Below are positions 16,299 to 24,571 of a stretch of 64,000 nucleotides of DNA, in pieces. The stretch covers positions 18,076-82,075 of the forward strand of contig NZ_BBIV01000020.1 in the NCBI RefSeq assembly GCF_000730665.1, read 5' to 3'. The translations under genes were made by a program, and so were the position numbers. Below the pieces are notes generated by a model. That model saw nothing but the letters and a program-made list of their open reading frames with translations. It did no database searches and was not told the origin of the DNA. Origin of the DNA: Pseudomonas plecoglossicida NBRC 103162 = DSM 15088 (lineage in GTDB: Bacteria; Pseudomonadota; Gammaproteobacteria; Pseudomonadales; Pseudomonadaceae). Positions within the stretch are counted from its first letter, which is position 1. Each line of letters opens with the position of its first letter.

Positions 16299-18194
16299 CT
16301 ACAGGCCCAGCTTGTCCAGCCGGGCTCTGACCGAAGCCTCGATCCCGGCAGCATCCAGCCCGCACTCGGCCAGCATCTGCGCAGGCTTTGCATGCTCGAC
16401 ATAGATGTCCGGCAGCCCCAGGTGCAGCAGCGGCTTGACCACTGCCTGGCTGGCCAGGAACTCGCTCACGGCGGCGCCAGCACCACCCATGATGGCGTTT
16501 TCTTCGATGGTCACCAGCAGCTCGTGGCTGCCTGCCAGCTCCAGCACCAGGGCCTCGTCCAGCGGTTTGACGAAGCGCATGTCGACCACGGTTGCGTTGA
16601 TCTGCTCGGCCACTTGCAGCGCCTCGGCCAACTGCACGCCGAATACCAGCAGGGCGACTTTTTCGCCTTGGCGCCGGACCACGGCCTTGCCGATTTCCAG
16701 CGGCTCCAGGTCGCCGCTGATCGGCGCGTTCGGGCCGGTACCGCGCGGGTAGCGCACGGCCGCCGGGCCGTTGAACAGGTGGCCGGTGCTGAGCATCTTG
16801 CGCAGTTCGTTTTCGTCGCTCGGCGTCATCACCAGCATGCCGGGGATGCACCGCAGGTACGACAGGTCGTAGCTGCCGGCGTGGGTCGGGCCATCCTCGC
16901 CGACCAGGCCTGCACGGTCGATGGCGAACAGCACGTCGAGGTTCTGCACTGCCACGTCATGGATCAGCTGGTCATAGGCGCGCTGCAGGAAGGTCGAGTA
17001 GATCGCCACCACCGGCTTGCTGCCTTCGCAGGCCATGCCCGCGGCGAGGGTGACGGCGTGCTGCTCGGCGATCGCCACGTCGAAGTAGCGCTCGGGGTAG
17101 CGTTCGCTGAAGTCGACCAGGTCGGAGCCTTCCTTCATCGCCGGGGTGATGCCCACCAGGCGATTGTCGGCGGCGGCCATGTCGCACAGCCATTGGCCGA
17201 ATACTGCGGAGTACTTCGGCCCGCTGGGCTTCTTCGGCGTGGCCGGCTTGTCGGCAGGTTCGAGCTTGGTGATGGCGTGGTAGCCGATCGGGTCGATCTC
17301 GGCCGGGGCGAAGCCCTTGCCCTTCTTGGTCACCACGTGCAGGAACTGCGGGCCCTTGAGGTCACGCATATTGCGCAGGGTGGCGATCATGGTCGGCAGG
17401 TCGTGACCATCGATCGGGCCGATGTAGTTCCAGCCCAGCTCTTCGAACAGGGTGCCGGGGGCCAGCATGCCCTTGGCGTATTCCTCGGTGCGGCGGGCGA
17501 TTTCCCAGGCACCCGGCAGGCGCGACAGCACTTTCTTGCTGCCTTCGCGCATGCTCGAGTAGGTGCGGCTGGAGAGGATCTTGGCCAGGTAGTTGGACAA
17601 ACCGCCGACGTTGCGCGAAATCGACATGTCGTTGTCGTTGAGGATCACCAGCATGTCGGCGTCGACTTCCTGGGCATGGTTCAACGCCTCGAAGGCCATG
17701 CCGGCAGTGAGCGCGCCGTCACCGATCACCGCGATCGACTTACGCGCGCTGTTCTGCAGGCGGGCCGCGATGGCCATGCCCAGGGCGGCGCTGATCGAGG
17801 TGCTGGAGTGGCCAACGCCAAAGGTGTCGTACTCGCTTTCGCTACGGCGCGGGAAGGCGGCGATGCCGTCCTTCTGGCGCAGGGTCAGCATGCGGTTGCG
17901 CCGGCCGGTAAGGATCTTGTGCGGGTAGGCCTGGTGGCCGACGTCCCACACCAGACGGTCGTCCGGGGTGTCGAACACGTAATGCAGGGCGATCGTCAGC
18001 TCGATGACGCCCAGGCCGGCGCCGAAATGCCCACCGGTCTGAGCAACGGTATAGAGCAACTCCTGGCGCAATTCGTCGGCCAGGGTCTCCAGGTCGGCTT
18101 CGGCCAGCCGGCGCAGGCCGGCGGGCGTGTCAGCGCGGTCGAGCAACGGCGTGACCGGGCGTTCGCGGGGGATCTCTTGAAACGTCGTGGGCAT
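16299..18194 (-). CDS. dxs: 1-deoxy-D-xylulose-5-phosphate synthase
   Basis: A 631-residue thiamine-diphosphate enzyme, the first step of the MEP isoprenoid pathway, joining pyruvate and glyceraldehyde 3-phosphate. Motifs: [35 protein letters not shown], the ThDP-binding [15 protein letters not shown], and the transketolase-like [18 protein letters not shown]. Full length. It follows ispA by about 100 bases on the same strand, and ispA follows xseB, giving the conserved xseB-ispA-dxs operon. Confidence 0.97.
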   Translation of the reverse strand: MPTTFQEIPRERPVTPLLDRADTPAGLRRLAEADLETLADELRQELLYTVAQTGGHFGAGLGVIELTIALHYVFDTPDDRLVWDVGHQAYPHKILTGRRNRMLTLRQKDGIAAFPRRSESEYDTFGVGHSSTSISAALGMAIAARLQNSARKSIAVIGDGALTAGMAFEALNHAQEVDADMLVILNDNDMSISRNVGGLSNYLAKILSSRTYSSMREGSKKVLSRLPGAWEIARRTEEYAKGMLAPGTLFEELGWNYIGPIDGHDLPTMIATLRNMRDLKGPQFLHVVTKKGKGFAPAEIDPIGYHAITKLEPADKPATPKKPSGPKYSAVFGQWLCDMAAADNRLVGITPAMKEGSDLVDFSERYPERYFDVAIAEQHAVTLAAGMACEGSKPVVAIYSTFLQRAYDQLIHDVAVQNLDVLFAIDRAGLVGEDGPTHAGSYDLSYLRCIPGMLVMTPSDENELRKMLSTGHLFNGPAAVRYPRGTGPNAPISGDLEPLEIGKAVVRRQGEKVALLVFGVQLAEALQVAEQINATVVDMRFVKPLDEALVLELAGSHELLVTIEENAIMGGAGAAVSEFLASQAVVKPLLHLGLPDIYVEHAKPAQMLAECGLDAAGIEASVRARLDKLGL

Positions 18195-18296
18195 CAGGCG
18201 AGTCGTTATGGATGTTTAAGACGCGGCAGTTTACCCCATTGTGGGAAATACTGCCCATTCAGACAGGCGTGGAACGGGGCCGCAAAGCGGCCCCAA

Positions 18297-19184
18297 TCAA
18301 TGGCGCCGCTCGACGATATAGCGTGCCAACGCCCGCAGCGGCTCGGCGTTTTCGCCAAACCCTTCGAGTGCGACCAGCGCCTGGTCGCGCAGTTCGATGG
18401 CATAGCGCTTGGCCGCCTCCAGCCCGAGCAGCGCCGGGTAGGTCGGTTTGTCGCGGGCGACATCAGCGCCCTGGCGCTTGCCGAGGGTGGCGGTGTCGCT
18501 TTCCACGTCGAGGATATCGTCCTGCACCTGGAACGCCAGGCCGATGGCCTGGGCATAGGCCTGCAGGGCATCGAGCTGGGCCTGTTCGGCGCGGCCGCTG
18601 GCCAGGGCGCCCAGGCGCACACTGGCTTCGATCAGTGCGCCGGTCTTGTGCCGGTGCATGTATTCCAGCGCCTGCTGGTCCAGTTTCAGGCCCACCGAAC
18701 CCAGGTCGATGGCCTGGCCACCGACCATGCCGGCGGGACCTGCGGCCTTGGCCAGGGCCTGGACCATGGCCAGGCGGATGGCGTCGGACTGCGGGCTCAG
18801 GCGCGGGTCGAGCAGGGCGCTGAAGGCCAGGCTCTGCAGGCCGTCACCGGCGAGGATCGCGCAGGCCTCGTCGAAGGCTTTGTGGGTGGTCGGCTGACCA
18901 CGGCGCAGGTCATCGTCGTCCATTGCCGGCAGGTCGTCATGCACCAGTGAATAGGCATGGATCAGCTCCACCGCGCAGGCCGCGCCGTTGGCGTGTTCGG
19001 CCGGTGCGCCCAGGGCTTCGCAGGCCGCAAAGGCCAGCAGCGGGCGCACGCGTTTGCCGCCATTCATCACGCTGTAGCGCATGGCGGCGTACAACCGCTC
19101 CAGCTCTTTGGCGGGTGCGACGAACAGGGGTTCGAGCGCTGCATCGACACGCGCCTGACAGTTGGCCTGGTAAGCGCCGATCAT
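18297..19184 (-). CDS. ispA: farnesyl/geranyl diphosphate synthase
   Basis: A 295-residue prenyltransferase extending dimethylallyl diphosphate to C10-C15. The first aspartate-rich motif reads [20 protein letters not shown] and the second [15 protein letters not shown] and GGQAIDL lie between. Its start overlaps the xseB stop by four bases. Supplies quinone and undecaprenyl precursors together with dxs downstream. Confidence 0.96.
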   Translation of the reverse strand: MIGAYQANCQARVDAALEPLFVAPAKELERLYAAMRYSVMNGGKRVRPLLAFAACEALGAPAEHANGAACAVELIHAYSLVHDDLPAMDDDDLRRGQPTTHKAFDEACAILAGDGLQSLAFSALLDPRLSPQSDAIRLAMVQALAKAAGPAGMVGGQAIDLGSVGLKLDQQALEYMHRHKTGALIEASVRLGALASGRAEQAQLDALQAYAQAIGLAFQVQDDILDVESDTATLGKRQGADVARDKPTYPALLGLEAAKRYAIELRDQALVALEGFGENAEPLRALARYIVERRH

Positions 19185-19423
19185 GCTTCTGGCTCCGCAT
19201 CGAAGGGCTGCGCGGCGAGCTCGCCGTCACGCTCCAGGAGGATCTGCACTTTCTGTTCGGCCTGGGCCAGCGCGCCTTGGCAATCGCGGGTCAGGGCAAT
19301 GCCTTGCTCGAAGGCGGCCAGCGAGTCTTCCAGCGACAATTCACCGTTCTCCAGGCGCTCGACCAGGGCTTGCAGGTCGGCGAGGGATTGCTCGAAATCG
19401 ATGGAGGCTTTTTTGCGGGCCAT
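19181..19423 (-). CDS. xseB: exodeoxyribonuclease VII small subunit
   Basis: An 80-residue subunit: [20 protein letters not shown] then [24 protein letters not shown], the family signature, ending in a short acidic tail. The start at 19421-19423 gives the usual length; an ATG 39 bases upstream gives an atypical arginine-rich extension. First gene of the xseB-ispA-dxs operon. Confidence 0.95.
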   Translation of the reverse strand: MARKKASIDFEQSLADLQALVERLENGELSLEDSLAAFEQGIALTRDCQGALAQAEQKVQILLERDGELAAQPFDAEPEA

Positions 19424-19535
19424 GGCGATGGGTCTCGGTGGCTGGTCAGAACGGCGCGACACTAGCAGAGCGGGGCGGGGGGAGCAAACTTGAGTGGTGA
19501 GGGGTGGGGCATCGCGTGAGTTTTATGGTGTCGTT

Positions 19536-19569
19536 GAAATCGAGCGCCGCCCGCGCGGCGCTCGATTTC
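19536..19569. terminator. perfect 15-bp hairpin, possible terminator of ribB
   Basis: gaaatcgagcgccgc, loop ccgc, gcggcgctcgatttc. Located between the divergently placed xseB start and the end of ribB (19609, minus strand). It has no following T-run on either strand, so it could be a Rho-aided stop or a protein site rather than a classical terminator. Confidence 0.5.
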
Positions 19570-19608
19570 CGCGGCGCCATCACTACCAAGCCAAGCGCCA
19601 GGCAGCCA

Positions 19609-20226
19609 TCAGACCAAAGCTGCTTCCCGCGCCACCATCGCCTCACGATAGCGCGCCAGCTCTTCGATGGTCAGCACCGGCAGGTTGTACTGCCGCGCGT
19701 ACACCGCCACCTGCTCGCCCCGGGCCATGCTGCCATCCGGGTTCATCAGTTCGCACAGCACCGCCGCCGGCCGCAGCCCGGCCAGGCGTGCCAGGTCCAC
19801 CGAACCTTCGGTATGGCCGCGCCGGGTCAGTACCCCGCCATCGCGCGCGCGCAGCGGGAAGACATGACCCGGGCTGACGATCTGGCGGTGTTCGGCAGTC
19901 GAGCGCAGCGCTGCTTCGATGGTGGTGATGCGGTCCTGGGCCGATACGCCCGTGGTCACACCTTCGGCGGCTTCGATGCTGACCGTGAAGCCGGTGCCAT
20001 GCCGGGCCTGGTTGTTCTGCACCATCGGCGCCAGCTGCAGGGCGTCGACGGTGGCTTCGTCCAGGCACAGGCAGACGATGCCGCTGCAGTCGCGGATCAT
20101 CATCGCCATGCTCTGCAGCGAGAGGTTCTCGGCAGCGGCAACAATGTCCGCTTCGTCCTCGCGGTCGTCATCGTCGAGCAGCAGCACGGGGCGGCCGGCC
20201 TGGAAGGCGGTGATGGCGGCGGACAC
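19609..20226 (-). CDS. ribB: second 3,4-dihydroxy-2-butanone 4-phosphate synthase, 5' region rearranged
   Basis: The catalytic domain is complete: [20 protein letters not shown], the motif [59 protein letters not shown]. The enzyme makes the four-carbon unit for riboflavin. The start is uncertain. A likely native N-terminus ([10 protein letters not shown]) is in frame, but no ATG remains before it, because a rearrangement joint lies at about 20250. The first usable start is the GTG at 20224-20226, without a good ribosome site, giving 205 residues. The FMN riboswitch that should control it lies detached and reversed at 21067. Translation may be impaired; ribBX can substitute. Confidence 0.75.
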   Translation of the reverse strand: MSAAITAFQAGRPVLLLDDDDREDEADIVAAAENLSLQSMAMMIRDCSGIVCLCLDEATVDALQLAPMVQNNQARHGTGFTVSIEAAEGVTTGVSAQDRITTIEAALRSTAEHRQIVSPGHVFPLRARDGGVLTRRGHTEGSVDLARLAGLRPAAVLCELMNPDGSMARGEQVAVYARQYNLPVLTIEELARYREAMVAREAALV

Positions 20227-20252
20227 ATTGGGGAATTGCGAGTGGTACTGGT

Positions 20253-20356
20253 GTGGTCCAGGCCCATCTCGACACCCTGGCCCAGGCCCTGGAGAACCTG
20301 CTGCGCAACGCCATCCGCCATTCACCCGAGGGTGGTCGGGTCTGCCTGGCAGCCGG
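20253..20356 (+). pseudogene. displaced fragment of a histidine kinase ATPase domain
   Basis: This strand reads [20 protein letters not shown] followed by [13 protein letters not shown], the N-box of a sensor-kinase HATPase domain (consensus N-L-x-x-N-A-x-x-H). It stops a few codons later. It fits the missing C-terminal part of the kinase at 21070-22062, but lies about 750 bases away on the opposite strand. Interpreted as one end of an inverted segment. Confidence 0.75.
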
Positions 20357-20566
20357 CCGACATTGTTGCTGATGCGCGGGGGTGAGGAACCGTCGAATCC
20401 ACGCGCACCGGTGAAAGGGGATGTGGAAAGGCCGGCGCGGGAGTTGGCGGCGGATCTGGCCAAGGTGCCGGGGTTGCAGGTGTGCTTCGAGCGGTTCGAG
20501 GGATTGGGACATGGGCCGATGTTGCCGGCTTCGTTGAAGAAGGTGGTTGAAGATTTGTCCCGGTAA
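20357..20566 (+). pseudogene. C-terminal fragment of an alpha/beta hydrolase
   Basis: Sixty-nine residues, [11 protein letters not shown] up to [13 protein letters not shown] and a stop. The pattern (a TLLLxRGG strand, then a catalytic-histidine loop [11 protein letters not shown]) is that of the end of an alpha/beta hydrolase. No N-terminal part or start is present upstream, where the kinase fragment joins directly. A remnant, not a functional gene. Confidence 0.65.
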
Positions 20567-20591
20567 CGCTGCATCCATTGCATCACACTGA

Positions 20592-21030
20592 AGAGGCGAG
20601 AAGAGCATTGGCGATGCTGACTTCAAAAGCCACGCCCAGCTTACGTCCAAATTCCTATCCGACTTCGAACCTGATCCGCTCAAGGAAATTCTCGGAGAGT
20701 CGGAAAAAAGCACAGGACTGCTAAAAGCTGTCTCTCACCTGACGCGTTCAAAAACCAAAACCGATGCCTACGACCGCTTTGATTCTCTGTGGAAGTCTTT
20801 CAACGCCCTCTATCGAGTCATCTCCAAAAAAACCAGTGACCATGAGTGCCAACGGGAAACCCGAGCCTTCATCATTGGCCATACCAGCGCTTCGGAATCC
20901 TCTGTCAAACTCGTAAAAAGCCCGCTCATGGCGAACGACTTGACAGAATCATTGGCCTGAGCAACAAAGAGGTCGCTGAAGTCAAGTGGCTAAGCAACCT
21001 CCTGGAATCTCAGATCATTGACCTCGTGTT
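20592..21030 (+). pseudogene. unknown ORF, frameshifted and truncated, lower G+C than surroundings
   Basis: An open frame without ATG start runs from 20592 to a stop at 20960 (122 codons), encoding [20 protein letters not shown], then AYDRFDSLWKSFNALYRVIS and a C-terminal HTSASESSVKLVKSP. A second frame continues sensibly from about 20915 (HGERLDRIIGLSNKEVAEVK and WLSNLLESQIIDLVLP), suggesting a single lost base near 20915. The stretch is visibly AT-richer than its neighbours. The segment FDSLWKSFNALY resembles the HEPN-type pattern (F-x-x-L-W-x-x-F-N-x-L-Y); this is weak. It has neither a clear start nor a native end, so it is probably the remnant of an acquired gene. Confidence 0.5.
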
Positions 21031-21032
21031 GC

Positions 21033-21064
21033 CAGCGGGGTGGCGCCGTGCTGTATGCTTGGCC
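21033..21064 (+). promoter_or_regulatory. candidate promoter of the detached FMN riboswitch
   Basis: TTGCCA and TATGCT about 19 bases apart precede the riboswitch fragment on the same strand. Spacing is slightly long. It would now transcribe into the truncated kinase gene in antisense. Confidence 0.3.
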
Positions 21065-21066
21065 GG

Positions 21067-21099
21067 TCTTCAGGGCGGGGTGAAAGTCCCCACCGGCGC
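21067..21099 (+). ncRNA. FMN riboswitch, 5' fragment only
   Basis: The sequence tcttcagggcggggtgaaagtccccaccggcg (given here in full at 32 bases only as key parts: tcttcagggcgggg, tgaaag, tccccaccggcg) matches the start of the FMN aptamer: 5' strand of P1, the P2 hairpin GGGG-tgaaagt-CCCC and the invariant ACCGGCG. The following bases belong to the kinase gene, so P3 to P6 and the expression platform are missing. It points away from ribB. This element almost certainly once preceded the ribB gene at 19609, and it cannot bind FMN in this state. Confidence 0.82.
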
Positions 21100-22062
21100 A
21101 CGCTCCCAGTCACTTTCGAAACAGCTGTCCTGGCACAGCGCTTCCCACACCGATAGCACCAGCACCGGTTCGGTCGGAAGCTGCGGTTGTTCGGTGTCCA
21201 TCCAGGCCAGGTCGAGGGTGTCTTCCAGCAGCTTCTGCATGTCGTCCACTTCTCGGTCCAGACGCTCGCGCAGCTGCGCCGGGGGCAAGTCGCTGTCGTG
21301 GGCGATGCGCAGGCGTGCCAAGGGTGTGCGCAGTTCATGTGACAGCGTGCGCAGCAACAGGCGTTGCTGCTCCAGGCTCTGGCGCAGGCGGCTGGCCATG
21401 TGCTCGAAGGCCTGGGCCAGTTCGCCCAGTTCGTCGCGGCGCTTTTGCAGCGCCAGACCGGGGCTCTGCAGGTCGTCGGCGCGCAGCGCATCGGCACGGT
21501 CGCGCAGGCGGTTCAGCGGTGCCACCAGGTGGCGATAGAGGGCCAGCCCCATCAACAGGGCAAGCAGCGCGGGGGCGACGCCGTGGGTGATGACATGAGT
21601 CCATGGCGTGAGACCGGTGGGCAACAGGCGCTCGGGCAGTTGGATGACCAGACGACCGTCCTGCGGGTGTTCAGGGAAGGCGATGCTGACGTAGGGCAAT
21701 TCGTCCTGCAGGCGCCGACTCATGGGCCAGTCAAGCTTGCGCATGAAGGTCAGGCGAGCGGATTCCTCGGCGCTCAGCGGTGTGCTGCCCAGGCTATCCA
21801 GGCGCGGGCCGACCAGCGCCACCCAGGTATCCTCGGCACGTTCGAGCTGACGACGATAGGCTTCGGCGCCTGTGGCGCCGCCGCTGCGCCAGGCCTCTTC
21901 GGCCTGTTGTGCGTAGCGGGCGAGATAGTCCTGGTCGTCGGGGGACAGGAAGTAGGTGCTGCGCTCCACTGACAGCCCCCAGGTCCAGATCAGCCAGGTG
22001 AGTAGCAGGCAGAAGCCTACCTGCAGCAGTGCCAGCTTCCACAGCAGTGGGTGACGACGCAT
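21070..22062 (-). pseudogene. truncated sensor histidine kinase, PfeS-like
   Basis: The open frame has 330 codons. An N-terminal membrane segment (LALLQVGFCLLLTWLIWTW), a periplasmic domain (TYFLSPDDQDYLARYAQQAE), a second membrane segment and HAMP (about 185-235), and the dimerisation/phospho-His motif LLLRTLSHELRTPLARLRIA are all present. After DSCFESDWER the frame runs into the reversed riboswitch fragment (APVGTFTPP, stop), so the ATP-binding domain is lost. A piece of that domain lies at 20253 on the other strand. It could still dimerise but not autophosphorylate. The start overlaps the response regulator stop (TGATG). The similarity to the enterobactin sensor PfeS is by memory of sequence style. 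Confidence 0.85.
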
Positions 22063-22754
22063 CAGCTGTCTTCCGTGTTCACCAGGATGTAGCCCTGGCC
22101 GCGCACTGCCTGGATCTGCAGGTGCTGGGCGCCGATGTCGGCGAGCTTGCGGCGAAGGTTGCAGACATGCACATCGAGGCCGCGGTCCAGACGGGTGTAG
22201 GCCCGGTGCAGCACAGTCTGGTAGAGGAATGCCTTGCTCAATGCCTCGTGTGGATGCGCATGCAACGTGGCCAACAAGCGGAATTCGGAGCCAGTGAGGC
22301 CGGCGCCCTGGCCTTGATAGTGGGCGTCCTGGCGGTCGTGATCGAGGGTCACCGAGCCTTGCTTGCCTGGCGTTGCGGGCAGACGATCCAGGGCAACCCG
22401 GCGTAGCAGCGCATCGACGCGGGCATTCAGTTCGGCCAGGCTGAAAGGCTTTGGCAGGTAATCATCGGCGCCCCGGGTAAAGCCACTGATGCGGTCCTGC
22501 TCGGCGCCCAGCGCCGACATCAGCATCACCGGCACCGCCTGTTGCCGGCGCAGCTCGTCGAGCAGGCTGAGGCCGTCGATGCCGGGCAGCATGATGTCCA
22601 GCAACACCAGGTCGAAGCGATCCTGCTGCAGGGCGCTCAGCGCCTGGGTGCCGGAGGCGCAGGCGTGGACGAGGAAACCGCGGTTGCTGAAGTGCCGTTG
22701 CAGGTCCTGGCGCAGGCGCTGGTCGTCTTCGGCGAGGAGAAGCGTGGTGGGCAC
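22062..22754 (-). CDS. OmpR-family response regulator, PfeR-like
   Basis: A 230-residue regulator: receiver domain (LLLAEDDQRLRQDLQ, phospho-Asp in LVLLDIMLPGIDG, switch lysine in YLPKPF) and winged helix C-terminal domain (LTGSEFRLLATLHAHPHEAL, LDRGLDVHVCNLRRKLADIG, VRGQGYIL). GTG start at 22752-22754, 15 bases from a strong Fur box, so expression is probably iron-repressed, as for PfeRS-type systems that switch on siderophore receptors. Its partner kinase directly downstream is truncated, so the regulator may be unphosphorylated or served by another kinase. No receptor gene is in this window. Confidence 0.88.
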   Translation of the reverse strand: MPTTLLLAEDDQRLRQDLQRHFSNRGFLVHACASGTQALSALQQDRFDLVLLDIMLPGIDGLSLLDELRRQQAVPVMLMSALGAEQDRISGFTRGADDYLPKPFSLAELNARVDALLRRVALDRLPATPGKQGSVTLDHDRQDAHYQGQGAGLTGSEFRLLATLHAHPHEALSKAFLYQTVLHRAYTRLDRGLDVHVCNLRRKLADIGAQHLQIQAVRGQGYILVNTEDS

Positions 22755-22768
22755 GGCGGGAGCCTTGG

Positions 22769-22790
22769 ATGAGAATTCGTATCAATTGCG
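22769..22790 (-). promoter_or_regulatory. Fur box upstream of the response regulator
   Basis: The minus strand reads GCAATTGATACGAATTCTCATC, with 17 of 22 positions equal to a typical Pseudomonas Fur site (GCAAATGATAATTATTCTCATT). It sits 15 bases before the GTG start. Match made by eye against remembered sites. Confidence 0.65.
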
Positions 22791-22851
22791 AATCATCCCA
22801 CTGGCGTCGCTTGTGGGCAAGCCCGCCCCGGCTGTGTTTCTTGCGGGCATT

Positions 22852-22875
22852 AAAAAGCCGGCTTGTGGCCGGCTT
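22852..22875 (-). terminator. intrinsic terminator on the minus strand
   Basis: Stem aagccggc / gccggctt with loop (22855-22875), followed on the minus strand by TTTTTA. It lies downstream of the XRE regulator gene (23078) and upstream of the Fur box, insulating the two-component genes. The gap 22755-23077 otherwise holds only the Fur box and no supportable gene. Confidence 0.7.
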
Positions 22876-23077
22876 CTCGGGGACGGCTCCGGCTAATTTA
22901 TGGTAAGCCGCAACCGCCTTAACTGTGTGGCCAACAAGGGCCTGAAAGAGATGGCGCGCGTTCGTATGGAACGTTGCCGAGCCCTCTGATCGCGGCTTGT
23001 GCCGGCAGGGGCTGAATGTGCGGCGTAGCATACAGAGGCTTGTGCAGGATGCCCAGCAAAAAATGGCACAGGGTGTT

Positions 23078-23776
23078 TCAACCGGGGCGTCGCTTGCGAA
23101 AATGCGACCAGTGGAACACCCAGCCGAGGATTTCCAGGTGTTGGTCTCGGCGCTGGGCGCGGGTGTAGCGCTCCACGGGGTGGTTGTGCCGGTCACTGCT
23201 GTGCAGGCACAAGGTGCCATTGTGGCCGTGGCTGAGGCTGTTCACCCTGAGCACACCGTTATGCAGCAGGGCGTAGGTTTCCCCGTCGACCACGTTGGTC
23301 TGGCTCAGGTCGATGGCGAGGATCGCGTCACGGGGGATCCAGGCCGTCATCCTGGTGGCTGGCATTGCCAGGCTGACGGCATTGCCGGGTGCGATGCCGA
23401 GCGCCTTGAGCGCTTGCGCGGGCAGGCGCAGGCAGTGTCCGTCAACGGCGACGAGACGGCCTTCGCGCACTTCGTGAAAGGGCACTTGCAGCATTCTGCC
23501 ATCGTGTTTCGACAGCGACCGAGTCGGTACCGGCTCGACGCTGGAGGCATCGAGCCGCAGGATCGAGCTGGGATGCTTGGGGCCCTCGCCGCAGCGTAGC
23601 CAACGCCTGTGCACGCAGAACAGGTCGGCTATTTCATCGAGGCGAGCGAGTGGAATGCCGCGCCGGAACCAGTTGTTGACGTGCTGCGGCGTGACACGAC
23701 GCTGCGCCGCGAAGTCGGAAGGGGTCAGGCCGCATTCATGGAGCAGGGCTTTGAGGCGTTCACCGGAAGTTTTCAT
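23078..23776 (-). CDS. XRE-family regulator with degenerate S24/LexA-like domain
   Basis: A 232-residue protein. An N-terminal helix-turn-helix (MKTSGERLKALLHECGLTPS, then FAAQRRVTPQHVNNWFRRG, PLARLDEIADLF) resembles phage CI-type repressors. The C-terminal half has the S24 peptidase fold pattern (MTAWIPRDAILAIDLSQTNV, GETYALLHNGVLRVNSL, LEILGWVFHWS). Where the catalytic Ser and Lys should stand (S-M-x-P and V-K-R-L) the sequence has Arg-Met and Val-Asn-Ser-Leu, so autocleavage is not expected. Start chosen at 23774-23776 (MKTSG) rather than an upstream start. Targets unknown; no prophage adjoins it. Confidence 0.8.
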   Translation of the reverse strand: MKTSGERLKALLHECGLTPSDFAAQRRVTPQHVNNWFRRGIPLARLDEIADLFCVHRRWLRCGEGPKHPSSILRLDASSVEPVPTRSLSKHDGRMLQVPFHEVREGRLVAVDGHCLRLPAQALKALGIAPGNAVSLAMPATRMTAWIPRDAILAIDLSQTNVVDGETYALLHNGVLRVNSLSHGHNGTLCLHSSDRHNHPVERYTRAQRRDQHLEILGWVFHWSHFRKRRPG

Positions 23777-23913
23777 GTAGCCGAGTCTAACGGCCATCTA
23801 TCGGTAGGGAAATGAACCTGATGTTGACGGAAAATGTGCGAAAGCGGTGGTTTTGTAGGACGTTGGAGTAGGACGCTGTAAGACTTTTTACCGCTCGAAT
23901 GGCGCCCACAAAA

Positions 23914-23938
23914 AACCCCGCCGAAGCGGGGCTTTTCA
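23914..23938 (-). terminator. intrinsic terminator of ppa
   Basis: Minus strand: gccccgc, loop ttcg, gcggggt followed by TTTTTTG, 15-35 bases after the ppa stop. The stem is symmetric, so it could also act on the plus strand. Confidence 0.85.
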
Positions 23939-23950
23939 TTGCGATCGCGA

Positions 23951-24478
23951 TCAGCCTTTGTAGGCAGCGACCGACTTGGTGATCGCGGCGCGGGCGGCGT
24001 CGGCGCCTTCCCAGCCTTCGATCTTGACCCACTTGCCCTTTTCGAGATCCTTGTAGTTCGCGAAGAAGTGCTCGATCTGCTGGATCAGCAGGGCCGGCAG
24101 GTCGGTGTATTCCTTCACGTCGACGTACAGCTGCGACAGTTTGTCGTGCGGTACGGCGATGACCTTGGCGTCGCCGCCGCCGTCGTCGGTCATGTTCAGC
24201 ACGCCAACCGGACGGGCGCGGATGACCGAACCAGGGGCGACTGGGTACGGGGTCACTACCAGCACGTCCAGCGGATCACCGTCGTCGGCCAGGGTGTTGG
24301 GGATGAAGCCGTAGTTGGCCGGGTAGAACATCGGGGTGGCCATGAAGCGGTCGACGAACAGGGTGTCGCTGTCCTTGTCGATTTCGTACTTGATCGGCGC
24401 ATGATTGGCCGGGATCTCGATGGCGACGTAGATGTCGTTCGGCAGGTCTTTGCCAGCCGGAATCTTGCTGTAGCTCAT
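23951..24478 (-). CDS. ppa: inorganic pyrophosphatase
   Basis: A 175-residue cytoplasmic family I enzyme hydrolysing pyrophosphate from biosynthesis. Motifs: [37 protein letters not shown] and the signature [16 protein letters not shown] carrying metal-binding aspartates; KVIAVPHDK follows. Full length, single gene, with its own terminator. Confidence 0.97.
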
Positions 24479-24571
24479 TGGGCAGTGCCCCCGTGTTTGA
24501 TCAAAAAAGTGGCGGCGATTATAGGCACATTCCGTCAGGCCATGCCACGCCCGACCAGATGCGCGGGCGCA

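Noticed and set aside
16101..18950. Open frame of about 950 codons antisense to dxs and ispA
   Set aside because: Same high-G+C artefact; no recognisable domain, and it crosses a REP pair.
20227..20586. Longer ribB start running through the antisense of the hydrolase remnant
   Set aside because: The added residues come from the reverse strand of two remnants and cannot be native; the GTG at 20226 is the more sensible start.
22893..23081. Possible 62-codon gene after the XRE regulator
   Set aside because: Starts with TTG without a ribosome site, has no recognisable pattern and spans the terminator-proximal region; not supportable.
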